Source: Planctomycetota bacterium (lineage in GTDB: Bacteria > Planctomycetota > PLA2 > JAEUHO01). Taken from it: a DNA stretch of 15,288 nt. Shown here piece after piece: positions 1 through 6,057 of this stretch. The notes beneath the pieces are model-generated. The model saw nothing but the letters and a program-made list of their open reading frames with translations. It did not search any database and was not told where the DNA came from. The position numbers were made by a program, and so were the translations under genes. The DNA lies in NCBI GenBank assembly GCA_024639415.1, contig JAHEIK010000045.1, positions 1 through 15,288 of the forward strand, written 5' to 3'. The stretch's first letter is position 1; each line of letters begins with the position of its first letter.

Positions 1-1548
1 TTCGGTGCGCGCGGGCCCCGCGCCGGAGGCGGCGGTGCCCGCGGCGGACCCGGCGTCCGCCTGCACCCGCGCGGGTTGCGTGTGCACGACGGCACAGAGC
101 GCTTCCGGACCGAAGGCTACGACCGCATTCACGACAACCCGTTCAAGACCGCGGCCGACGACGACGTGTCGACCTTCAGCGTCGACGTCGACACGGCGTC
201 CTACGCCAACGTGCGACGCTTCCTCACGGTGCAGCGCATGCTGCCGCCCAAGGGTGCTGTGCGCATCGAGGAGATGATCAACTACTTCCCGTACGACTAC
301 GAGCCCCCGGCCGCCGACGCCGAAGCGCCGTTTCGCGCGGACGTCAAGATCGCCGCGTGTCCGTGGAACCGCCGCCACCGCCTGGCACGCATCGCCCTCA
401 AGGGCAAGGTCCTGCGTCGCAAGGACCGCCCCGCGGCCAACCTCGTGTTTCTCGTGGACGTCTCCGGCTCCATGAGCTCCCCCAGCAAGCTCGGGCTCGT
501 GAAGCAGTCGCTGAAGCGGCTGACACGCACGCTGCGCGCGCAGGACCGCGTGGCGCTCGTGGTCTACGCAGGCGCGGCCGGCCTCGTGTTGCCCTCGACG
601 CCGGGCACGCACAAGCCCGACATCCTGAAGGCCATCGCGCAGCTCGACGCCGGCGGATCGACCAACGGCGGCGCGGGCATCCAGCTCGCCTACAGGGTGG
701 CGGCGCAGCACTTCATCGAAGGCGGCGTGAACCGCGTGATCCTCGCCACCGACGGGGACTTCAATGTCGGGGTCTCGGACCGCAGCAGCCTGACGCGCAT
801 GATCGAGACGAAGGCGAAGACGGGCGTGTTCTTGAGCATCCTCGGCTTCGGCATGGGCAACTACAAGGACGACCGCATGGAGGAGCTGAGCAACAAGGGC
901 AACGGCAACTACGCCTACATCGACTCGTTCCGCGAAGCCCAGAAGGTCCTCGTCGAGGAAGCCAGTGGGACGCTGGTCACCATTGCGAAGGACGTCAAGA
1001 TCCAGATCTTCTTCAACCCGCAGCGCGTCGCCGGCTATCGGCTCATCGGCTACGAGAACCGCATCCTGGCGAGGCAGGACTTCAACGACGACAAGAAGGA
1101 CGCGGGGGAGATCGGGGCCGGCCACGCCGTTACGGCGCTGTACGAAATCGTCCCGGCCGGCAGGAAGCTGCCGAGCGCGCCTGTCGACCCCAACCCGTTC
1201 CTCGAGAGCGAGACGCGGCCGCTCGAGCGCGTCGCAGCGTCCAAGGCTCTGTTCCGCCTGCGGCTGCGCTACAAGCAGCCCGGCGGCGACAGCAGCACGC
1301 TCATGGAGCAGGATGTCGTGGATCGTGGATCCAAGGGTCTGCCGCGGGATCCCGAGTTCCGCTGGGCCGCGTCGGTCGCCGCGTTCGGGATGCTTCTGCG
1401 GGAGTCCCCCCACAAGGGCAAGGCTACGTGGTCGCGCGTGCTCGACCTCGCCACGCCCGCCGTCGGAGAGGACCCTGGCGGCTACCGCAGCGAGTTCCTC
1501 GACCTGGTGCGGCGGGCGCATCGACTGGCGCTCGCCGAGCGGGGCTAG
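1..1548 (+). CDS. YfbK-type von Willebrand factor A domain protein, 5' partial
   Basis: The reading frame is open from the first base of the window to a TAG at 1546-1548 (515 visible residues), so the true start lies upstream. A TTG at 76 could serve as a start, but high GC3 in this frame before it suggests the gene continues. Visible residues about 35-130 match the conserved N-terminal region of the YfbK family (EEMINYFPYDY). A VWA domain follows at about 146-320 with a complete MIDAS: DVSGS at 153-157, Thr221 in GGSTNGG, and D251 in DGDF. The remaining ~190 residues resemble the DUF3520-type C-terminus of this family. Members are usually envelope-anchored, metal-dependent adhesion or scaffold proteins, often with a lipoprotein or signal sequence in the part missing here. 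The substrate or partner is unknown. The next gene starts 453 bases away behind several hairpins, so an operon with it is unlikely. Confidence 0.88.
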   Translation, partial: FGARGPRAGGGGARGGPGVRLHPRGLRVHDGTERFRTEGYDRIHDNPFKTAADDDVSTFSVDVDTASYANVRRFLTVQRMLPPKGAVRIEEMINYFPYDYEPPAADAEAPFRADVKIAACPWNRRHRLARIALKGKVLRRKDRPAANLVFLVDVSGSMSSPSKLGLVKQSLKRLTRTLRAQDRVALVVYAGAAGLVLPSTPGTHKPDILKAIAQLDAGGSTNGGAGIQLAYRVAAQHFIEGGVNRVILATDGDFNVGVSDRSSLTRMIETKAKTGVFLSILGFGMGNYKDDRMEELSNKGNGNYAYIDSFREAQKVLVEEASGTLVTIAKDVKIQIFFNPQRVAGYRLIGYENRILARQDFNDDKKDAGEIGAGHAVTALYEIVPAGRKLPSAPVDPNPFLESETRPLERVAASKALFRLRLRYKQPGGDSSTLMEQDVVDRGSKGLPRDPEFRWAASVAAFGMLLRESPHKGKATWSRVLDLATPAVGEDPGGYRSEFLDLVRRAHRLALAERG

Positions 1549-1563
1549 TCGAGGCTGGGCGCC

Positions 1564-1587
1564 CCGGCCGCGTCGGCGCTCGGCCGG
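1564..1587 (+). terminator. Possible terminator hairpin after the VWA gene
   Basis: CCGGCCG (1564-1570) and CGGCCGG (1581-1587) form a perfect 7-bp stem with a 10-nt loop, 15 nt after the VWA stop codon. No T-run follows, so this is only a GC-rich stem in a plausible place. Confidence 0.3.
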
Positions 1588-1632
1588 CATCAGACCCCAA
1601 CAAACTGGGCCGTGACGAAGGAGCGCTGAGTC

Positions 1633-1676
1633 TCACGCAGTGGCTGTGCGTAAATGTACGCACCACCACTGCGTGA
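1633..1676. repeat. 44-nt imperfect palindrome
   Basis: TCACGCAGTGG (1633-1643) is perfectly complementary to CCACTGCGTGA (1666-1676). Inside, GTGCGT (1646-1651) pairs with ACGCAC (1658-1663) around the loop AAATGT. Only two opposed base pairs in the dyad are mismatched. It could be an operator, a cruciform, or an RNA stem-loop. No T-run follows, which argues against a classic intrinsic terminator. Confidence 0.75.
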
Positions 1677-1679
1677 TTG

Positions 1680-1695
1680 TGCGCAGTTATGCGCA
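1680..1695. promoter_or_regulatory. Two TGCGCA hexamers spaced by one helical turn
   Basis: TGCGCA occurs at 1680-1685 and 1690-1695, separated by GTTA. Each hexamer is its own reverse complement, and they are 10 bp apart, so the same face of the helix is presented twice. Being directly next to the 44-nt palindrome suggests a protein-binding site, but no known regulator is recognised. Confidence 0.35.
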
Positions 1696-1763
1696 GGTCG
1701 CGTCGGACGATTCCGCGGACTCCTCCACAGGCTCATTAACAGCCTTCTGTGGGAGTCCCCGCG

Positions 1764-1785
1764 AACTGCGGATGGGTCCGCAGTT
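1764..1785. repeat. 9-bp stem-loop with TGGG loop
   Basis: AACTGCGGA (1764-1772) is perfectly complementary to TCCGCAGTT (1777-1785), with a 4-nt loop. A weak pyrimidine stretch follows. It may be a terminator for transcripts arriving from the left or a leader structure of the cytochrome mRNA. Confidence 0.55.
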
Positions 1786-1933
1786 TGCTCTCCGGCCCTT
1801 GCTTATGGGTCCAGCGTCCACACAGGCAGGAGTTCACAGCGGGGGACCGGGTCGCCGGTCCGCCACCGCTGTGGATTCCGACCGCCTGGATCAGGACCCG
1901 TGGGCACGGGAGGACGTCGTTCATTCACGTTTC

Positions 1934-1956
1934 GCCGCCCCCGGCCGGGGTGGCGG
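1934..1956 (+). repeat. GC-rich stem-loop close to the cytochrome start
   Basis: Bases 1934-1942 pair with 1948-1956: nine pairs including one G-T wobble, with a 5-nt loop. The stem ends 33 nt before the ribosome binding site of the cytochrome gene, so in the mRNA it would be a stable 5'-leader hairpin. Confidence 0.5.
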
Positions 1957-1988
1957 AGGTCGCGGGGACCAGGGACCCGTACAAGGAC

Positions 1989-1995
1989 AAGGAGG
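1989..1995 (+). promoter_or_regulatory. Ribosome binding site fixing the cytochrome start
   Basis: AAGGAGG at 1989-1995 lies 6 nt before ATG 2002. It selects this start over upstream in-frame starts, which would place an uncharacteristic Arg/Ser-rich stretch before a good lipoprotein signal peptide. Confidence 0.85.
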
Positions 1996-2001
1996 CCGTT
2001 G

Positions 2002-4272
2002 ATGGAGCATCGCTTCGCTTGGCACGCCACATGGGGCGTCATAGGCGTACTGATGTTGGCGCTGATCGCACTGCCTTTCGCCGGTTGCGGCGGAAGCAGC
2101 ACGTTCGTACCGCCGGTAGATGAAGAAGTGCCGGATAACGGCATTCCGGACAACATGAACCCGGAAACCGCCCAGGAGATGCTGGCGCTCTGGGAGGCGG
2201 GTGGTCACTCCGACTTCGACGCAGAGGCCTTCCGCCACTGGGACGGGGACGGTGAGGTCCCGATCTCTTGCGCCCGCTGCCACAGCACGGGTGGCTTCCG
2301 CGACTTCCTGGGTTCCGACGGCAGCCCCGCCGGCTCCGTCGATGCACCGGCTCCCCTGGGGACCACGGTCAACTGCGACGCCTGCCACAACGAGGAGGCC
2401 GAGGCGCTGGACCAGGTCATCTTCCCCTCGGGCCAGATCGCTACGGGTCTCGGCGCCGAGGCGCGCTGCATGACCTGTCACCAGGGCCGCAACTCGACGG
2501 TGAGCTTGAACACGCACATCGCGGGTGCTGCACCCACGGATGACGACACGGAAGACGCTGACCTGAACTTCCAGAACATCCACTACTTCGCCGCAGGCGC
2601 GACGCTCTACGGCGGCGCAGCCAAGGGCGCGTACCAGTACACCGCGGCCGGCGACGACATGGTCGTCGGCACGATCGACGACGAGCCGCTCTACGGCCTG
2701 TACGACACGCGCAACCCGCACGTCGCCTCCTACGACACCTGCATCGAGTGCCACAACCCGCACTCGCTCCAGGTCGAGTTCGACGACTGTGCGAGCTGCC
2801 ACGCGGGCGTCACGGGCATCACCGAGGTGCGCAACATCCGCATGGCCGGCTCCGTGGCCGACTACGACGGTGACGGCAACGCCACCGAGGGTGTCTACTA
2901 CGAGATCCAGACGATGCAGGAAGCCCTGTACGCCGCGATCCAGATGTACGCGACCAACGTGCTTGGCGCGCCGATCGTCTACGACTCGCACTCGTACCCG
3001 TACTTCTTCAACGACAACGGCAACGGCATGGTCGATCCCGGCGAGGCGATCTACCCGAACCGCTACAACCACTGGAGCGCGCGTCTGCTGCGTGCCGCGT
3101 ACAACTACCAGTACGCCCAGAAGGATCCCGGCGCCTTCGCCCACAACCCGAAGTACGTCATCGAGTTCCTGTACGACTCGCTGATGGACCTCGACGGGCA
3201 TGCGCAGGTCACAGTGCCGAACATGGCACAGATGCACCGCAACGACGAGGGTCACTTCGACGCGGGCGCCGAGGCGTTCCGTCACTGGGACCGTGCAGCC
3301 GATGAGATCGAGGAAGGCTCGATCGATCGCGGCGAGGTGGATGCGGGCTGCGCTCGCTGCCACAGCCCCGAGGGCTTCGACTTCTACGCCGAGTGGGGCC
3401 TGGACGTCACCAAGGGGGTCGAGGTCGGTGACGGCTTCCGCTGCGAGCAGTGCCACGTCGAGGATGCGGACTACACCGGTACGCCGGAGGTCAAGTACCT
3501 GGACTTCGTCGAGTTCCCGAGCGGGATCGTGTTCGACAACGATCCGGGCAATCCGGATCACTCGTTCCTCTGCATGGCCTGCCACCAGGGTCGCGTATCG
3601 ATGCCCGACATCGAGAGCAAGATCGCCGGCGGGACGCCGGGCGCCCTGACGTTCAGCAACATCCACTACCTGCCGGCCGGCGCAACGCTGTACGGCGGCG
3701 ACGCGGATGTCGGTCTCGAGTACCCGATGAGGGCCTACACGCCGAAGTGGGAGCACTTCGCTCCGGGTTCTGGCGGCGCACGCTGTGACTACTGCCACTT
3801 GGAGGATCACACCTTCAAGCCGCAGGTGTCGCCTGGTTGCGCCAGCTGCCACACGGCCATCCCGCTCGAGGACTACCGCCTGAACCGTGCCGCCGACTAC
3901 GACGGCATCATGGGCAACAACCTGAAGGAAGAGATGGAGAGCTTCGGCGCCGCGTTGTGGGCCGCCATCCAGGACTACGCGGCGAATGGATTCCCCGGCC
4001 AGGGGATCCAGTACGACTCGCACGCGTACCCGTACTTCTTCAACGCTCCGGGGCCGGCGATCTACCCCTTCCGCTACCAGAGCTTCGATGGGCCGCTGCT
4101 GCGTGCCGCGCACAACTACCAGTTCCTCCAGAAGGAGCCCGGTGCTTGGGCGCACAACACGCACTACATGATGCAGCTGCTCTATGACTCCACGGAGGAT
4201 CTCGAGACGCTGCTCGGGACGCCTGGGGCCTACACGGGTGGCCTCGTCCGTCCGAACGTGGTGCCCCCGTAG
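2002..4272 (+). CDS. Ten-heme c-type cytochrome lipoprotein (tandem pentaheme modules)
   Basis: The 756-residue protein starts with a lipoprotein signal peptide (hydrophobic core 13-25, PFAGC with lipid Cys29). It has ten CXXCH heme-attachment motifs at residues 90, 125, 156, 247, 263 and 450, 481, 524, 595, 613. The two groups of five belong to repeated modules, about 67-397 and 417-734. Shared blocks include EAFRHWD, CARCHS, FPSG, CHQGR, AGATLYGG, YPYFF and LLRAA. Conserved His residues outside the motifs (HWD, NIHY, YDSH, AHN) could be distal heme ligands. It should be exported by Sec, loaded with heme in the periplasm and anchored to a membrane, acting as an electron-transfer protein or heme enzyme. 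No named multiheme family is recognised and no partner gene (porin, quinol oxidase, other cytochrome) lies in the window. Function beyond redox is unknown. Confidence 0.93.
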   Translation: MEHRFAWHATWGVIGVLMLALIALPFAGCGGSSTFVPPVDEEVPDNGIPDNMNPETAQEMLALWEAGGHSDFDAEAFRHWDGDGEVPISCARCHSTGGFRDFLGSDGSPAGSVDAPAPLGTTVNCDACHNEEAEALDQVIFPSGQIATGLGAEARCMTCHQGRNSTVSLNTHIAGAAPTDDDTEDADLNFQNIHYFAAGATLYGGAAKGAYQYTAAGDDMVVGTIDDEPLYGLYDTRNPHVASYDTCIECHNPHSLQVEFDDCASCHAGVTGITEVRNIRMAGSVADYDGDGNATEGVYYEIQTMQEALYAAIQMYATNVLGAPIVYDSHSYPYFFNDNGNGMVDPGEAIYPNRYNHWSARLLRAAYNYQYAQKDPGAFAHNPKYVIEFLYDSLMDLDGHAQVTVPNMAQMHRNDEGHFDAGAEAFRHWDRAADEIEEGSIDRGEVDAGCARCHSPEGFDFYAEWGLDVTKGVEVGDGFRCEQCHVEDADYTGTPEVKYLDFVEFPSGIVFDNDPGNPDHSFLCMACHQGRVSMPDIESKIAGGTPGALTFSNIHYLPAGATLYGGDADVGLEYPMRAYTPKWEHFAPGSGGARCDYCHLEDHTFKPQVSPGCASCHTAIPLEDYRLNRAADYDGIMGNNLKEEMESFGAALWAAIQDYAANGFPGQGIQYDSHAYPYFFNAPGPAIYPFRYQSFDGPLLRAAHNYQFLQKEPGAWAHNTHYMMQLLYDSTEDLETLLGTPGAYTGGLVRPNVVPP
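2200..4203 (+). repeat. Internal duplication: two five-heme modules
   Basis: Module A spans about 2200-3192 and module B about 3250-4203. In the same order both contain GH.DF/GHFD, EAFRHWD, CARCHS..GF, a second heme, FPSG, CM.CHQGR, NIHY..AGATLYGG, two more hemes, YDSH.YPYFF, LLRAA.NYQ, AH.N.Y and YDS..DL. Spacing between hemes differs modestly (35/31/91/16 versus 31/43/71/18 residues), showing divergence after duplication. Confidence 0.9.
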
Positions 4273-4300
4273 ACGGAACCCACGCAGCTGAACGATCTGT

Positions 4301-4328
4301 GGGCCCGGGCGCGCAAGCGCCCGGGCCC
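4301..4328 (+). terminator. Strong GC stem-loop terminator after the cytochrome gene
   Basis: A perfect 12-bp stem (4301-4312 with 4317-4328) is closed by a GCAA loop of GNRA type and begins 28 nt after the cytochrome stop. The following bases are only mildly T-containing (CTCTCAATTC), so it may be an atypical terminator or an mRNA-stabilising 3' hairpin. Confidence 0.7.
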
Positions 4329-4340
4329 CTCTCAATTCAG

Positions 4341-4414
4341 GCCCGCACGGCTACGCACGCGAGCTGGCGAGCGTGCATGGGGGGATCGCTACGGCGAGGG
4401 GTGACCGGCGTGCG
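4341..4414. repeat. ~75-bp intergenic repeat, copy 1
   Basis: This stretch recurs at 4495-4569 in the same orientation with only a handful of differences, including one 1-nt indel. Both copies begin GCCCGCACGGCTACGCACGC and end GTGACCGGCGTGCG or nearly so. The right-hand inverted arm is present only as GCGTGCG in this copy. It lies just beyond the terminator of the cytochrome gene and contains no credible gene. Confidence 0.85.
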
Positions 4415-4423
4415 GAGCGGGTC

Positions 4424-4471
4424 GGGCCAAGACTCGGCCGACGCTACGCGTCGGCCTCCCAAGGCCCCTAC
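4424..4471. repeat. 48-bp dispersed repeat, copy A
   Basis: 44 of 48 bases match 6010-6057. The core GGCCGACGC/GCGTCGGCC forms a perfect 9-bp stem around TAC. An outer GGGCC/GGCCC pairing encloses it, with asymmetric internal loops (AAGACTC and TCCCAA side). It sits between convergent genes (cytochrome, plus; small lipoprotein, minus), as does the other copy, which suits a bidirectional terminator or 3'-end element. Confidence 0.8.
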
Positions 4472-4494
4472 GTGGCCCGCGGACGGTCCCTGAT

Positions 4495-4569
4495 GCCCGC
4501 ACGGCTACGCACGCGAGCTGGCGAGGCGTGCATGGGGTGATCGCTACGGCGAGACGTGACCGGCGTGCG
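4495..4569. repeat. ~75-bp intergenic repeat, copy 2
   Basis: Second direct copy of the 4341-4414 element, starting 154 bases after the first. Here the right boundary extends into a full inverted arm (see 4498-4579). Together the two copies fill the space between the convergent cytochrome and small lipoprotein genes. Confidence 0.85.
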
Positions 4570-4579
4570 TAGCCGTGCG
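4498..4579. repeat. Element bounded by perfect 17-bp inverted repeats
   Basis: CGCACGGCTACGCACGC (4498-4514) is exactly complementary to 4563-4579, leaving 48 bases between. The right arm ends one base before the stop codon of the minus-strand lipoprotein gene, so that mRNA would carry the whole foldback directly in its 3' end. The size and ends resemble a REP- or MITE-like unit, but no target-site duplication or transposase is seen. Confidence 0.8.
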
Positions 4580-4580
4580 T

Positions 4581-4820
4581 CTACCAGCTGTTCACGTACT
4601 CGTCGGGCCCACTCTTGTAGTAGTAGTACTCGTCGTAGTAGTAGTCGTCGTCGTAGTAGTACGGGTCGTCGTACGTCGAGCCGATCGCGCCGCCGATGGC
4701 TGCACCGATGACGGCGCCGGCAACGGCACCGCCGCCTCCGCAGGCACTCATGGTGCCGCCGAGACTGGCCAGTACGAGGACGATCGCGACGGCGCGCGTG
4801 ATGGTGGTCCGCTTGCTCAT
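4581..4820 (-). CDS. Small glycine-zipper, Tyr/Asp-rich lipoprotein
   Basis: 79 residues from ATG at 4820, with GGAGGA at 4830-4835 ending 9 nt upstream. The N-terminus is a lipoprotein-like signal peptide (core 11-22) ending at MSAC with Cys27. A glycine zipper follows, with G35, G39, G43 and G47 spaced exactly four apart, as in proteins that pack or insert small helices in membranes. The tail is a low-complexity run of Tyr and Asp (12 Tyr, 7 Asp in residues 50-75), encoded by near-repetitive triplets visible on the plus strand as GTAGTAGTAG. Resemblance to outer-membrane Gly-zipper lipoproteins is general only, and function is unknown. The gene is divergent from the RNase HII-like gene and convergent with the cytochrome gene. 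Confidence 0.8.
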   Translation of the reverse strand: MSKRTTITRAVAIVLVLASLGGTMSACGGGGAVAGAVIGAAIGGAIGSTYDDPYYYDDDYYYDEYYYYKSGPDEYVNSW

Positions 4821-4871
4821 GGGTAGGAATCCTCCGCGGGTTCCAACCGGCCGGATGCGGCTGCTCCTCCA

Positions 4872-4877
4872 ATTCTA
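4872..4877 (-). promoter_or_regulatory. Candidate -10 box for the small lipoprotein
   Basis: On the minus strand this reads TAGAAT, five of six matches to TATAAT, about 52 bases before the start codon. No recognisable -35 hexamer lies at the usual spacing, so the call is weak. Confidence 0.25.
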
Positions 4878-4972
4878 CTTGCTCCTACGGCGCGCGCCGG
4901 GGATCCGTTGGCCAAGTTGCCGGGAAACGGCCACTCGCTTCGCCCTGCCGTCCCCGGGCAGGCGCCGGGCCG

Positions 4973-4981
4973 TGCTATATC
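4973..4981 (+). promoter_or_regulatory. Candidate extended -10 for the RNase HII-like gene
   Basis: TGC followed by TATATC has the TGn extension of an extended -10 promoter, but matches TATAAT at only four of six positions. It lies just before GGAGG at 4989-4993, so the leader would be very short. No clear -35 is present. Confidence 0.3.
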
Positions 4982-5002
4982 GGCTTCCGGAGGTGGGCGC
5001 GG

Positions 5003-5977
5003 GTGCTGCACATCGGGATCGACGAGGCAGGCTACGGTCCGCTGCTGGGGCCGCTCGTGATCGGGCTTGCGGCCTTCCGGGTCCAGCCCAGCCCCGTGAG
5101 CCCGCCCGAGTCCTGGGGTTGCGATCTGCGGCGGCGCCTGAAGGACATCGTCGTGCGGGCCACGGGAAGCCGCAGGCAGCGCGCCCGAGCCTTGCCCGTG
5201 CCGGTCGACGACTCCAAGGCCGTGAAGCAACGCTACGGGCTGGAGGGCCTGGCGCGTGGCGTCGGCCTCTTCGCCTCGGCCATGGCCACGCCGCCGCCGG
5301 CGCACCTCGAGGACCTCATCGTTCGCTACTCGGACCGGGGACCCGACGCGTACGCGTGTGCGCCGTGGTTCCGGGACCTCTCGGGGGCCGAACTCCCGCA
5401 CTACCCGTGGACGGGGCCGCTCGAAGAACGCTTCACCGCACGTGGCGTGCAGGCGCTCGACCTGCGCGTGCTGCCGGCGGATGCGCCAGAGCTCAATGCC
5501 TCGTTCGACGCCGTGCGCAACAAGGCCGGCGTACTCGGCATGCTCTCGGCCACGCTGTTGTTGTCGGTCCTGGATCGCTACCCGGGTGAGGATGCGCTCG
5601 TCCTCATGGATCGCCAGGGTGCGCGCTTGGACTACGGAGCGTATCTTGCGCGGGTGTTCCCGTTCGCCATCGTGAGCCCCACAGCTGCTCCGGCCGGCGA
5701 GTCGCGCTACCGCGTGCGGCTGCCGGATCGTCTGTTGCACCTGCGCTTCGTAACGCGCGGCGACCAGGTGTCACTGGCCATCGGATGGGCGAGCATGGCG
5801 GCCAAGCTCACGCGAGAGCTCTTCATGCAGAGCCTGAACGCGTGGTTCCACGAGCGCGCCCCGACCGTGCGTCCGACGGCCGGCTATACGACGGACGGAC
5901 GGCGCTTCCTCGAGGACGTCGAGTCGGTGCTCGATGGCGAGGCGATCGATCGGGGTCTGCTGGTGCGGTCGCGCTAG
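5003..5977 (+). CDS. RNase HII-like (RNase H fold) protein, enlarged
   Basis: 324 residues from GTG 5003, with GGAGG at 4989-4993 nine nt upstream. The N-terminus GIDEAGYGPLLGP (5-17) closely matches the RNase HII signature GIDEAGRGPLAGP and supplies D7 and E8. DDSK (69-72), LMDRQG with D203, WASMAAKLTRE with E272 and TAGYTT (292-297) line up with the later HII motifs (DSK, the third acidic residue, ASI-AK-TRD, GY-T). Canonical RNase HII is about 200 residues. This protein carries roughly 100 extra, mostly between DDSK and NASFDAVRNKAG (165-176). The Arg after the first motif is Tyr11, and the usual last Asp appears as Glu272. It is probably a nuclease acting on RNA-DNA hybrids or a relative with changed substrate. 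It is not assigned as rnhB because of the divergence. Confidence 0.75.
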   Translation: MLHIGIDEAGYGPLLGPLVIGLAAFRVQPSPVSPPESWGCDLRRRLKDIVVRATGSRRQRARALPVPVDDSKAVKQRYGLEGLARGVGLFASAMATPPPAHLEDLIVRYSDRGPDAYACAPWFRDLSGAELPHYPWTGPLEERFTARGVQALDLRVLPADAPELNASFDAVRNKAGVLGMLSATLLLSVLDRYPGEDALVLMDRQGARLDYGAYLARVFPFAIVSPTAAPAGESRYRVRLPDRLLHLRFVTRGDQVSLAIGWASMAAKLTRELFMQSLNAWFHERAPTVRPTAGYTTDGRRFLEDVESVLDGEAIDRGLLVRSR

Positions 5978-6009
5978 GAGCCTCCCGTGCGACCGCAGGT
6001 TGCAGGGGA

Positions 6010-6057
6010 GGGCCAAGACTCGCCCGCCGCTGCTCGTCGGCCTCCCAAGGCCCCTAC
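6010..6057. repeat. 48-bp dispersed repeat, copy B
   Basis: 44 of 48 bases match copy A at 4424-4471. The four changes fall in the central stem and weaken it, while the flanking GGGCCAAGACTCG and CGTCGGCCTCCCAAGGCCCC are unchanged. It lies between the convergent RNase HII-like gene (stop 5977) and plsC, and overlaps the plsC stop codon at 6054-6056. Confidence 0.8.

Larger units (their letters stand above)
1549..2001. other. Gene-free, dyad-rich region upstream of the cytochrome gene
   Basis: No credible gene is present: frames here are short, lack a ribosome site, or are extensions of the cytochrome frame. The region instead holds a series of inverted repeats (1564-1587, 1633-1676, 1764-1785, 1934-1956), two TGCGCA hexamers, and a weaker pairing of CCACAG (1725-1730) with CTGTGG (1747-1752). 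It should contain the end of the VWA transcript and the promoter and leader of the cytochrome gene. I could not identify a convincing -35/-10 pair. Confidence 0.7.

Noticed and set aside
5..277. 90-residue frame at the left edge in a different phase from the VWA gene
   Set aside because: Overlaps the conserved start of the YfbK domain. A frameshift near base 70 cannot be excluded, but the VWA frame has normal GC3 to the window edge.
1921..4335. 804-residue open frame antisense to the cytochrome gene
   Set aside because: It is the mirror of a high-GC coding frame, rich in Arg/Val/Asp, without ribosome site or domain. The plus-strand heme motifs are unambiguous.
6005..6012. GGGGAGGG and similar octamers as KOPS sites for the FtsK gamma domain
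   Set aside because: The motif is defined for E. coli, and a few matches in GC-rich DNA are expected by chance without strand bias that can be judged in 15 kb.
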